DNA from: JAYYZW01 sp036339995
GTDB taxonomy: Bacteria > Pseudomonadota > Gammaproteobacteria > Ga0077536
NCBI GenBank assembly: GCA_036339995.1
Contig: JAYYZW010000005.1
Coordinates: forward strand, 1 to 13,590
DNA length: 13,590 nt
Direction of reading: 5' to 3'
Below the pieces are notes generated by a model. That model had not been told where the DNA came from, searched no databases, and worked only from the letters and a program-made list of their open reading frames with translations. Below, piece after piece: positions 6,358 through 13,589 of this stretch. Position 1 is the stretch's first letter. The number at the start of each line of letters is the position of its first letter. The position numbers and the translations under genes were made by a program.

Positions 6358-7653
6358 ATGAATTCAACCCCTGAAGCAGGGATGACGGCCATTTCGGGGC
6401 CGGGCTGGCAACGGCGCTATACCATCGTGACCCTGTGCATTTGCGCGGTGTTCGTGTGCTACATCGACCGCGTCAACATCTCGGTCGCCGTCATTGCCAT
6501 TCAGGAGGAGTTCGGCTGGTCGGAAACCACCAAGGGCTGGGTGCTCTCCGCCTTTTTCATCGGCTACATGCTGCTAATGGCGCCGAGCGGCTGGTTCGCC
6601 AACCGCATCGGCGGAAAATTCGTACTCGGCGCAGCGGTATTGTGGTGGTCGATTTTCACGATCCTGACGCCGACTGCTGCCTACGTGTCCCTGGGCATCC
6701 TGATCGCCGTACGCATTGCGATGGGTATGGGCGAAGCAGCCATGTTTCCATCGGCCTACAATCTGTACGGGCGCTGGGTGCCCGCGGCGGAGCGCTCACG
6801 CGCGGTATCGCTTTTGATCGGCGGCATCCCGCTCGGCACCCTGTTCGCCCTCACGACCACCGGTTGGATCGTCGAACGCTTCGGCTGGCCGAGCGTCTTC
6901 TACATTTTCGGTGTGACCGGGTTCTTCTGGTGCATCGTCTGGTATCTGTTGGCGCACGACGACCCCGCCACTGACCCGAAGATCTCACCGGCCGAACGCG
7001 ACATGCTCATTGCCAGCACCCCCGCAGCCCGCGAATCCGATACCGTGCCATGGCGCAAACTGATGTCGACACCCGCCGTGTGGGCCTTGATCGTCAACCA
7101 TTTCTGCGCCAATTGGGGCTTCTACATGCTGCTCGCTTGGCTGCCGAGCTATTTTCGCGGCGCCTTAGGCCTGAGCATCATGAACGCCGGCCTCTTTTCG
7201 GCCGCGCCCTGGCTCACCATGTTCATCGTTGGCAACCTCGGTGGCGTAGTCGCGGACAAGGCGGTCAAGGCCGGCATGGACTTGACGACACTGCGTAAAT
7301 GCATGCAGATAACCGGGCTCATCGGCTCGGCGCTGTTTCTGCTCGCCGCGCGCGACGTGCAGTCCGCCAACGTGGCGATGGGCCTCATGTGCGGCGCGCT
7401 CGGATTTCTGGCCTTGACCTGGTCCGGCTTCGTTCCCAATCACCTCGATCTCGCACCGCGCTACGCGGACGTCCTGATGGGGATCACCAATACCGCCGGC
7501 ACCGTGCCCGGGATTATCGGCGTCGTCATCACGGGATGGCTGGTCGACACGACCGGGACCTATACCTCGGCTTTCGCCCTATGCGCCGCGATAAATTTCT
7601 TCGGAGCCCTCGTCTGGCTGCTGTTCGCGAGCGCCGAACGCGTCGTCGATTGA
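6358..7653 (+). CDS. MFS transporter, anion:cation symporter (ACS) type
   Basis: 431 residues with about 12 hydrophobic segments in two six-helix halves, separated by the polar stretch around 205-235 (DDPATDPKISPAERDML). The first helix with YIDRVNISVAV, the loop 2-3 motif GWFANRIGGKF and the RIAMGMGEAAMFPS block are characteristic of ACS carriers, which bring in organic anions such as sugar acids or aromatic and dicarboxylic acids with protons. It is an inner-membrane protein. The start at 6358 has only weak ribosome-binding sequence (GGACGAG). The gene heads the same-strand thiolase/VOC/PQQ group, so it probably imports a substrate or intermediate of that pathway, but a palindrome downstream may separate the transcripts. 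Substrate unknown. Confidence 0.88.
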   Translation: MNSTPEAGMTAISGPGWQRRYTIVTLCICAVFVCYIDRVNISVAVIAIQEEFGWSETTKGWVLSAFFIGYMLLMAPSGWFANRIGGKFVLGAAVLWWSIFTILTPTAAYVSLGILIAVRIAMGMGEAAMFPSAYNLYGRWVPAAERSRAVSLLIGGIPLGTLFALTTTGWIVERFGWPSVFYIFGVTGFFWCIVWYLLAHDDPATDPKISPAERDMLIASTPAARESDTVPWRKLMSTPAVWALIVNHFCANWGFYMLLAWLPSYFRGALGLSIMNAGLFSAAPWLTMFIVGNLGGVVADKAVKAGMDLTTLRKCMQITGLIGSALFLLAARDVQSANVAMGLMCGALGFLALTWSGFVPNHLDLAPRYADVLMGITNTAGTVPGIIGVVITGWLVDTTGTYTSAFALCAAINFFGALVWLLFASAERVVD

Positions 7654-7656
7654 ATA

Positions 7657-7711
7657 GGGGTCAGGGTCTTTCATCGCCACATCATGATGTGGCGATGAAA
7701 GACCTGACCCC
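7657..7711. repeat. 55-base near-perfect palindrome with GGGGTCAG ends; possible bidirectional terminator or dispersed repeat
   Basis: The left arm (7657-7684, 28 bases) and right arm (7685-7711, 27 bases) are complementary throughout except for one extra G in the left arm (CAGGGTC against GACCTG). The centre ATCA/TGAT has no spacer. It begins three bases after the MFS stop codon. As RNA it would form one long hairpin with a minimal loop and could end transcription or protect the mRNA end. There is no T-run, so a classical intrinsic terminator is not shown. Ends reading GGGGTCAG/CTGACCCC resemble a class of dispersed intergenic palindromes in proteobacteria. Only one copy is in this window, so repeat status is inference. 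Confidence 0.8.
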
Positions 7712-7819
7712 AAGTGTTTCGGCCGCCTGCCAAGGCGTGCTACATTTTCTTTATATGGCAGGGCTGGAATGGCGATCCGGCAAGCCCTTCAGATTTGAGA
7801 TAATCCCAGGAGAAGTACT

Positions 7820-8968
7820 TTGGCAGAAGCATACATCATCGACGCCACGCGCAGCCCCACCGGTAAGCGCCGCGGCAGCTTGCAGGACGTCCACGCGGCC
7901 GACCTGGGCGCGCATGTGATCAAAGCGCTGGTCGAGCGCAACCCGATCCCCGATAAAGATTACGACGACGTCATTTTCGGCGCGATCGACGCCCTCGGCC
8001 CGCTCGCGGGCGACGTCGCCCGTACGTGCTGGTTGACGGCCGGCTTCGACGAAGCCGTCCCCGGCGTCACGATCGACCGCCAATGCGGCTCCTCACAGCA
8101 GTCGGTACATTTTGCGGCACAGGCCGTGATGTCGGGCGTCAACGACGTCGTCATCGCGGGGGGCGTTCAGACCATGACTAAAATCCCCATCGGTTCGGCC
8201 GCCGTGGCGGGCGGCGCCTTCGGATTCGATGACCCTTTTACCGGCTCACAAGCCTGGGTCGAACGCTATGGCGAGGATCCGCCGACGCAGTTCAAGGGCG
8301 CCCAGATGATGTGCGACCGCTGGGATTTCTCGCGTGAAGACCTCGAAGTCTATTCGCTGGAATCCCACCGCCGTGCGTTACAGGCGATCGAGGATGGCCG
8401 TTTCGATCGCGAGATCGTTCCCTACAACGGTTGCAAGATGGACGAGACGCCGCGCGAGACCTCGCTCGAGAAGATGGCCGAGCTCGATCCGATATTCGGT
8501 TTGAAGAGCATCACCGCAGGAGTGTCCAGCCAGGTCTGCGACGCCTCATCGGCCATCTTGATCGCGTCCGAAGACGCCGTGAAACGTTACGACCTGAAAC
8601 CCCGCGCACGCATTCACCACATGAGCGTACGCGCGGAAGACCCTATGATCATGCTGACGGCGCCGATCATGACGACCCGCTACGCGCTCGATAAGGCGGG
8701 CATGACACTCGATGACATCGATCTGGTCGAAGTCAACGAAGCGTTCGCCCCGGTGCCGATGGCGTGGTTGAAAGAAATCGGCTACCCACATGAGAAGCTC
8801 AACGTCAACGGCGGCGCCATCGCGCTCGGCCACCCGATCGGGGCGACCGGAACTAAGCTCATGACGACCTTGCTGCACGAACTGGAACGAACCGGCGGCC
8901 GCTTCGGTCTGCAGACCATGTGCGAAGGCGGCGGTCAGGCCAACGTGACGATTATCGAACGTTTGTAG
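7820..8968 (+). CDS. Thiolase (acetyl-CoA C-acyltransferase family), TTG start
   Basis: 382 residues, starting at TTG 7820 with AGGAG at 7808-7812 seven bases upstream. The N-terminus AEAYIIDATRSPTGKRRGSL aligns with the thiolase start, so the TTG is convincing. Catalytic residues are complete: nucleophile C89 in DRQCGSSQQ, N306 in VNEAF, H338 in GGAIALGHPIGATG and C368 in MCEGGGQ. Thiolases cleave 3-ketoacyl-CoA with CoA, or condense two acyl-CoAs, in the cytoplasm. The features fit the degradative branch, including thiolases used in steroid or branched side-chain catabolism, but the exact substrate cannot be told. It is followed by the VOC gene after 38 bases and the PQQ gene, forming a likely operon. 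It could also act on acetoacetyl-CoA derived from the Acx product. Confidence 0.92.
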   Translation: MAEAYIIDATRSPTGKRRGSLQDVHAADLGAHVIKALVERNPIPDKDYDDVIFGAIDALGPLAGDVARTCWLTAGFDEAVPGVTIDRQCGSSQQSVHFAAQAVMSGVNDVVIAGGVQTMTKIPIGSAAVAGGAFGFDDPFTGSQAWVERYGEDPPTQFKGAQMMCDRWDFSREDLEVYSLESHRRALQAIEDGRFDREIVPYNGCKMDETPRETSLEKMAELDPIFGLKSITAGVSSQVCDASSAILIASEDAVKRYDLKPRARIHHMSVRAEDPMIMLTAPIMTTRYALDKAGMTLDDIDLVEVNEAFAPVPMAWLKEIGYPHEKLNVNGGAIALGHPIGATGTKLMTTLLHELERTGGRFGLQTMCEGGGQANVTIIERL

Positions 8969-8975
8969 AACGAAG

Positions 8976-8994
8976 CTCCGGCCAGTCGCCGGAG
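8976..8994 (+). promoter_or_regulatory. GC-rich hairpin touching the ribosome-binding site of the VOC gene
   Basis: CTCCGGC (8976-8982) pairs with GCCGGAG (8988-8994) around a 5-base loop. The right arm runs into the strong GGAGGAGG Shine-Dalgarno (8991-8998) of the ATG at 9007, so folding could limit ribosome access or act as an intercistronic stem. No ligand-binding architecture is visible. Confidence 0.5.
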
Positions 8995-9006
8995 GAGGAT
9001 GAAATC

Positions 9007-9693
9007 ATGTCAACACTGAACGGCGTACACCACCTTGCGATCATGACGTCCGACGTCAAACAGCAGATCGAGTTCTTTTCCGACGTGCTCGGGATGAAGC
9101 TCAAAGCCCTGTACTGGATGCACAACGTCGACGGCTATTTTCACGCGTTCATGGAATTGAACCCGAGCTGCTCGGTGGCCTTCGTTCAGTCCCCCGAAGT
9201 CAAGGACATTCCCGTCGAAATGGGCGCTTCGCACGCCGGCAATCCAACCAAGCCCTGTGCGCCCGGCGCCATGCAGCACGTTGCCTTCAACTGCGACAAC
9301 GACGAGGAACTCTACGCGATGCGCGACCGCATCCGGGCTAACGGCGTGCGCGTGCTGGGACCCCTGGATCATGGTTTCTGCAAGTCGATATACTTCGGTG
9401 GCCCGGAAAACTTGGTGCTCGAAGTGTCGACCAGCGAGGCCGGCATCAACCAGGAAGCCTGGATCGATCCCGAAGTGGTCGAGCTCAACGGCATCTCGGT
9501 GGAAGAACTCGTCCGCTACAAGAACCCGCCCGGCTTCGATCACATCGGGGGCCCGGTGCCGCAACCAGCCGCCGGCACGGGGCGTCCTGAATACAGCAAC
9601 ATGGACGAGGCGTTCGCAGCTGCGTTTGACCTGGACGACAAAGTCGTCACGCGCGAGATGAGCGAAAGCGCACCGCCCGTGAAAGTAGCCTGA
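9007..9693 (+). CDS. VOC-family metalloenzyme (glyoxalase/extradiol-dioxygenase fold)
   Basis: 228 residues from ATG 9007, chosen because of the GGAGGAGG at 8991-8998 and the fold-typical start GVHHLAIMTSD; upstream in-frame codons to 8920 overlap the thiolase and are rejected. Two beta-alpha-beta-beta-beta modules can be followed, with a plausible 2-His/2-Glu or 2-His/1-Glu metal set at H9, E50, H91 (MQHVAF) and E139 (NLVLEV). The first 145 residues make a complete single VOC unit. The last 80 are an extension ending in a low-complexity, proline-rich region. Known VOC chemistries include ring cleavage, epimerisation and glutathione-dependent isomerisation; none can be chosen from sequence alone. 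The PQQ gene starts 19 bases after its stop, so the genes are co-transcribed. Confidence 0.82.
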   Translation: MSTLNGVHHLAIMTSDVKQQIEFFSDVLGMKLKALYWMHNVDGYFHAFMELNPSCSVAFVQSPEVKDIPVEMGASHAGNPTKPCAPGAMQHVAFNCDNDEELYAMRDRIRANGVRVLGPLDHGFCKSIYFGGPENLVLEVSTSEAGINQEAWIDPEVVELNGISVEELVRYKNPPGFDHIGGPVPQPAAGTGRPEYSNMDEAFAAAFDLDDKVVTREMSESAPPVKVA

Positions 9694-9712
9694 TCTGAAA
9701 AAGGATTTTCGA

Positions 9713-11803
9713 ATGAAGCCAATTCGTGCCCTGATGATCGGCGTCGGTCTTGGTTTCGTCATTACCGTCGGCGCCGAAACTGTCATCGACGACGCCGCGC
9801 TGGCTGACGAGGCGGACGCGGTGAACTGGCCTGGTTACGGCCGCACCTACAGCGAGCAACGCTTCAGCCCGCTCGATCAGATCAATGCGAGCAACGTACG
9901 AAAGCTCGGTGTCGAATGGGTTTTGGATCTGCCCAAGGATCGTTCACTGACCGGTACCCCGCTGGTCATCGACGGCGTGCTCTATTTCAACGGCAGTTAC
10001 AACGTCGTACGCGCGGTCGAGGCCCGCACCGGCAAGCTGCTGTGGGAGTACGATCCCCAGGTGATCGAGCATTCAGGCGGTCGATTGAAGATCCTATGGG
10101 ACTGGAACCGTGGCATCGCGTTCTGGAAGGGTAAGATCTTCGACGCGACGATCGACGGACGGCTCATCGCGATCGACGCCAAGACGGGCAAGGAGATCTG
10201 GACCCAGCAGACCTTCGATCCCAAGCTGCCCTTATTCATCACCGGCGCGCCGAAGGTTTTCAAGGATAAGGTGATCATCGGCAATGGCGGCACCGAGTGG
10301 GGTGCGGCGCGCGGTTTCGTCGTCGCTTACGACACCGAAACGGGCGAACAAGCCTGGAAGTTCTACACGGTTCCGGGCAATCCGGCCGACGGCTTCGAGA
10401 ACAACGCCATGAAGATGGCCGCCAAGACCTGGACCGGCGAGTGGTGGAAGCACGGCGGCGGCGGCACCGTGTGGCACGGGATTACCTACGACCCCGAATA
10501 CAACCACGTCTACATCGGAACGGGCAATGGCTCGCCCTGGAACCCGAAGATCCGCAGCCCCGAAGGCGGTGACAACCTCTTTCTCTGTTCTATCGTCGCG
10601 CTCGATGCGGACACCGGCCGCTACAAGTGGCATTACCAGACGACGCCCGGTGAAGCCTGGGACTACAACTCCAACATGGACATCGTCCTGGTCGACCTCA
10701 AGGTCCGCGATCGCGACGTCAAGGCCCTGCTACATGCACCGAAAAACGGTTTCTTCTACATCATCAACCGCTCGAACGGCAAGCTGTTGTCGGCCGAGAA
10801 ATACGCCAAGGTCGACTGGGCCAGTGAAGTCGACATGAAGACCGGCCGGCCAATCGAACGCGCCGGCGCGCGCTACGAAGACGGCGAGGAACTGGTCTGG
10901 CCGAGCGCCTTCGGCGCACACAACTGGCACGCGATGTCTTACAACCCGCAAAGCGGGCTCGTTTACCTACCCATCATCGAGATGCCGGGCTTGTTTTCCG
11001 ACAAGCACATTGAGATCAAGGCCTGGGAGTCGCCTTTCTGGAACTTCGATCCGGCCATTGCCTTCGGCGATCAATTCGTGCCGGACGACGCCGGTACGGG
11101 CGCCCTGCGGGCCTGGGATCCGCTGCGCCAAGAGACCGTGTGGGAAGTACCGCTGCCCGGGGTATGGAATCCGGGGACGGTAACGACAGCGGGTAATCTC
11201 GTGTTTCAGGGCCGGGCTGACGGTACTTTTTACGCCTACCGCGCGGATAACGGCGAAGTACTGTGGCGTACCGACTTGGGCAACGGCATATCGGCGCCCC
11301 CGATCACTTATTCGATCGATGGCAAGCAGTACGTATCGATACTCGTCGGCTGGGGGGGCGCCGGCGCGGCGACCGCCGGGTTCGCCGGCGCCCAGCACGG
11401 TTGGGCCTACCGCGCCCATCCCCGGCACCTCGTGACGTTTGCACTCGGCGGGAAAGTAAAACTACCGCAATTCCCTCCCCCGTTCTATCCGCAACCGCTC
11501 GCCGCACCGGATTTCAAGGTCGATGACACCCTGGCAAGCACCGGTGGGGAGATCTACACGGACTGGTGCATGATGTGCCACGGCGCCGGCGCGGCTTCGG
11601 CGGGACAGGCCCCCGATCTGCGGGCTTCTGCGGTCATGCTTTCGATGGATGCGATCAAGCGGGTCGTGCTCGACGGCAGCCGGCGCTCGATGGGTATGCC
11701 CCGGTTCAAGGACTTCAAGGACAACGATCTCCTCGCCGTACAGCATTTTGTCCGGCGGCAGGCCAAGCTTCCAGAGCCGTGCAAGGCCTGTCAACGGAAT
11801 TGA
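9713..11803 (+). CDS. Periplasmic PQQ-dependent quinohaemoprotein dehydrogenase lacking the vicinal disulfide
   Basis: 696 residues: signal peptide (positively charged start, hydrophobic 6-20), an eight-bladed PQQ propeller (about 38-575) with repeated W-motifs such as TGKEIW and TGEQAWKF, and a C-terminal cytochrome c domain (about 605-685). Expected cofactor residues are present: E195 in GGTEWG and N272 in GTGNGSPWN (calcium ligands), D317 in EAWDY (catalytic base), haem C619-x2-C622-H623 and M662 in MGMPRF. The adjacent Cys-Cys pair of most such dehydrogenases, usually before DVVNRG, is absent: I127-L128 stand there before WDWNRG. Lupanine hydroxylase is a described relative without that pair, so the substrate may be unusual (amine, alkaloid or bulky alcohol). 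The protein ends in an extra C690-x2-C693. Its PQQ biosynthesis genes are not in the window. Confidence 0.92.
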   Translation: MKPIRALMIGVGLGFVITVGAETVIDDAALADEADAVNWPGYGRTYSEQRFSPLDQINASNVRKLGVEWVLDLPKDRSLTGTPLVIDGVLYFNGSYNVVRAVEARTGKLLWEYDPQVIEHSGGRLKILWDWNRGIAFWKGKIFDATIDGRLIAIDAKTGKEIWTQQTFDPKLPLFITGAPKVFKDKVIIGNGGTEWGAARGFVVAYDTETGEQAWKFYTVPGNPADGFENNAMKMAAKTWTGEWWKHGGGGTVWHGITYDPEYNHVYIGTGNGSPWNPKIRSPEGGDNLFLCSIVALDADTGRYKWHYQTTPGEAWDYNSNMDIVLVDLKVRDRDVKALLHAPKNGFFYIINRSNGKLLSAEKYAKVDWASEVDMKTGRPIERAGARYEDGEELVWPSAFGAHNWHAMSYNPQSGLVYLPIIEMPGLFSDKHIEIKAWESPFWNFDPAIAFGDQFVPDDAGTGALRAWDPLRQETVWEVPLPGVWNPGTVTTAGNLVFQGRADGTFYAYRADNGEVLWRTDLGNGISAPPITYSIDGKQYVSILVGWGGAGAATAGFAGAQHGWAYRAHPRHLVTFALGGKVKLPQFPPPFYPQPLAAPDFKVDDTLASTGGEIYTDWCMMCHGAGAASAGQAPDLRASAVMLSMDAIKRVVLDGSRRSMGMPRFKDFKDNDLLAVQHFVRRQAKLPEPCKACQRN

Positions 11804-11812
11804 ACTTCGGGA

Positions 11813-12969
11813 TCAAAGCTTAGAAGGCCCATCCGCTCGGTAATTCGTTAGCTTCGGAATTGAACCAGTGGCCATCAAAAGTAATCCCGGTCTTTCTCTA
11901 TACCGATACTTTGGTACGACATCGCATTTCCTGCTGCGAGCGTGGATTCTGCCCCGGCAAACGGATCGAGGATCACACCTTTGCCAAGCGGCAGCACGCC
12001 GCTCACTAATTGTCGAAGAAATGACTGGGGTTTCAGGCGGGGATGCGGTGCTAGTTCTCGCTCCGCGCGCCGAGTTGGACCTGACGCAATTACATCCCCG
12101 AAAGGCTTATCAAGCTCGGGGCGACGGAACCCTCCGGTTTTCCACTTTCGTAAGTTGTCCTGAACCCGGCCTTCTATGGGCTTTCTGAACAATAGCCAAG
12201 GTTCCCACATTGATCGCGGCATGACGCTTATGTCACGGAACTCATCGTGTGCTCCCTTAGGCCTGTCGCCGCCTCGCATGGTCATCGATAGCCGTATGAT
12301 TTCACCTCTGCGCCCCAATCCTGCTGTGGATAAGGCAATTGCAACAATGTGAGACACAAGTGGGTTTGAAGCCACCACAACGTTAGCGCCAGGCACCAAC
12401 ACCGGCAGAAGCGTTTTCGCCCATACGAGGAAAAAATCCCTGATCTCGTCGAGCTGATTCTGATTCAGCGTCGTAAATCGGGGAAGCGACGATCGCTAGT
12501 GACCATCAAATGAGGGCGGGATCCGCCAAACTCCGCCTTTCCCAACGCGCAATTTGCGTTGCTGTTCTTCGGTATATTCATGCAGCCCATAGGGGGATCA
12601 GTCACAACCGCGTGTATCGAATTGTGTGATTGCCGCGCGATCCACGTGAAACAAGCATCGTGACGCAATACGGATTTTTGAAAGGAGAATTTTTCTTCCC
12701 GCGAGTCGATTTGAGTAAAGAATTTATACTGTGGGTTCGGTGGTCTAATGCATGCGCGGTACACGCCTCGCGCCTCGCGCTTCCCGAACGAAGAGCCCGG
12801 GTGTGTTAAGCCTTAGATACGATCGGATAGACGACGCGGGTGTTTCGCCAATCTGCTTTTGAACGCTTGCCACTATCTTTGCAACGCTCAGGGGAACATG
12901 AGCTTCATCCAGTACTTTGATAATGGCGTCGCGGGCATGGCCTGGAGAATTCTTCGTGAAATTTGGCAT
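11813..12969 (-). pseudogene. Winged-helix plus beta-class DNA methyltransferase, inactivated by several lesions
   Basis: Joining three frames rebuilds one protein of about 380 residues. It starts at ATG 12969 with an HTH domain (MPNFTKNSPGHARDAI to LNTPGLFVREARG), continues through HAVVTDPP (methyltransferase motif IV), then GGVWRIPPSFDG, LPRFTT, MRGGDRPK, VQDNLRKWKTGGFRRP and finally LDPFAG (motif I) and SIPKL, as in N4-cytosine/N6-adenine methyltransferases. Lesions: a tandem 7-base duplication GCCTCGC (12765-12778); loss of one base in the G5 run at 12592-12596, turning DPPYG into DPPMG and shifting frame; an amber codon (12496-12498) where SFDGHQR is expected; GSG replaced by GAE in motif I; and one base lost in the A4 run at 11877-11880. 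The +7 and -1 changes restore the original frame. The restored end is at 11813, ten bases from the convergent PQQ gene. No endonuclease gene is adjacent. Confidence 0.85.
12765..12778. repeat. Tandem 7-base duplication inside the methyltransferase relic
   Basis: Two direct copies of GCCTCGC on the plus strand. Removing one copy changes the minus-strand reading from REARGARRVPRMH-stop to REARGVYRA, which continues in the next frame. The duplication is therefore the first frame-breaking lesion of the gene. Confidence 0.8.
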
Positions 12970-13115
12970 CCGAGTAATCTAGATGTCTAGGCGTCTAAAG
13001 TCGAAGATTTAAAGACAACTTGACCGGCGGATGTCCACTTTCCCATAGGATCTCTGACGCGCTAGATACTGACAGCGGGCTTTTTGGCACCGAAGCAAGC
13101 TTTTGAGCGGCGCAC
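12970..13115. other. Intergenic region between glutathione transferase and methyltransferase relic
   Basis: Besides the Met-box-like pair I see no convincing gene or terminator hairpin in these 146 bases. GC content drops near 12970-13020, compatible with a promoter for the minus-strand relic, but no paired -35/-10 boxes at proper spacing were found. Confidence 0.4.
12981..12996. promoter_or_regulatory. Tandem Met-box-like sites before the methyltransferase relic
   Basis: AGATGTCT (12981-12988) and AGGCGTCT (12989-12996) abut as two 8-base units, each one base away from the MetJ half-operator AGACGTCT. They lie 12-27 bases upstream of the relic's ATG on the minus strand, a position where repressor binding would block initiation. 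MetJ is a gammaproteobacterial SAM-responsive repressor; its presence in this organism is unknown. With only two imperfect boxes, chance is a real alternative. Confidence 0.35.
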
Positions 13116-13589
13116 TCAGCGCGTCGTCATGCTCCCGCCTATGCGCGTCTGTTTTTCGGCGCTGCCCGCGGGCGGCGGTATCTCGATGCCGCGCTGGCAG
13201 GCCGGCCGGGCGGCCAGCCTATCGACCCATTGTTCGAGATGCTCGAGGCCCTCGATCGGAACGCGCGCCCAGCGGTGCGCCTTGACCCAGGCCCAGTTGG
13301 CGATGTCGGCGATGCTGTATTCGCCGGCCAGATATTCGCGCTCAGTGAGGCTTGAATTCAGCACCTCGTACAGGCGCCGCGTCTCGTTACGGTAACGGCT
13401 GCGCGCGGCGGGCAGGTCCTCGTCGAAATAGCGTTCAAAGACCACGGCCTGTCCCTGCATCGGGCCGACACCGCCCATTTGAAACATCAACCACTGCAGG
13501 ACGCAAAACCGGCCCTTGGTGTCCTGCGGCATCAACCGGCCGGTTTTCTCCGCGAGATAGACGAGGATTGCCCCGGATTCGAAAATTGT
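13116..13589 (-). CDS. Glutathione S-transferase, nu-class (YfcG/GstB-like), 5' end outside window
   Basis: 157 C-terminal residues are visible; the frame stays open through the window edge, with upstream codons reading IFESGAILVYLAEKTGRLMP, so an internal ATG near 13532 is not the start. FESGAI is the end of the thioredoxin-like glutathione-binding domain (the conserved Glu-Ser that holds the glutathione gamma-glutamyl group). The helical C-terminal domain follows, with VLQWLMFQMGGVGPMQGQ, YLAGEYSIADIANWAWV and a terminal proline-rich tail. The QxGGxGPMxGQ segment is typical of nu-class enzymes such as E. coli YfcG, which reduce disulfides and peroxides with glutathione in the cytoplasm. Role here: thiol or xenobiotic detoxification, possibly linked to catabolism of reactive aromatics, but that is inference. 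The family is about 205-235 residues long. Confidence 0.88.
   Translation of the reverse strand, partial: TIFESGAILVYLAEKTGRLMPQDTKGRFCVLQWLMFQMGGVGPMQGQAVVFERYFDEDLPAARSRYRNETRRLYEVLNSSLTEREYLAGEYSIADIANWAWVKAHRWARVPIEGLEHLEQWVDRLAARPACQRGIEIPPPAGSAEKQTRIGGSMTTR

Noticed and set aside
7657..7711. Insertion sequence end or miniature transposon
   Set aside because: It is one closed palindrome with no internal sequence, and no target-site duplication was seen flanking it.
8920..9006. N-terminal extension of the VOC protein
   Set aside because: Overlaps the thiolase gene end and consists of out-of-frame thiolase codons.
9010..9786. 258-residue minus-strand open frame
   Set aside because: Mirror of the VOC gene, rich in His/Val/Arg as expected for the complement of a GC-rich gene; the plus-strand frame has clear metal motifs and a strong ribosome-binding site.
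11868..12188. 106-residue plus-strand frame over the methyltransferase relic
   Set aside because: The minus strand here keeps clear methyltransferase motifs; the plus-strand translation has none.
12981..12996. Phage or integrase attachment site
   Set aside because: The tandem 8-mers have no paired copy elsewhere in the window and there is no integrase or tRNA next to them.
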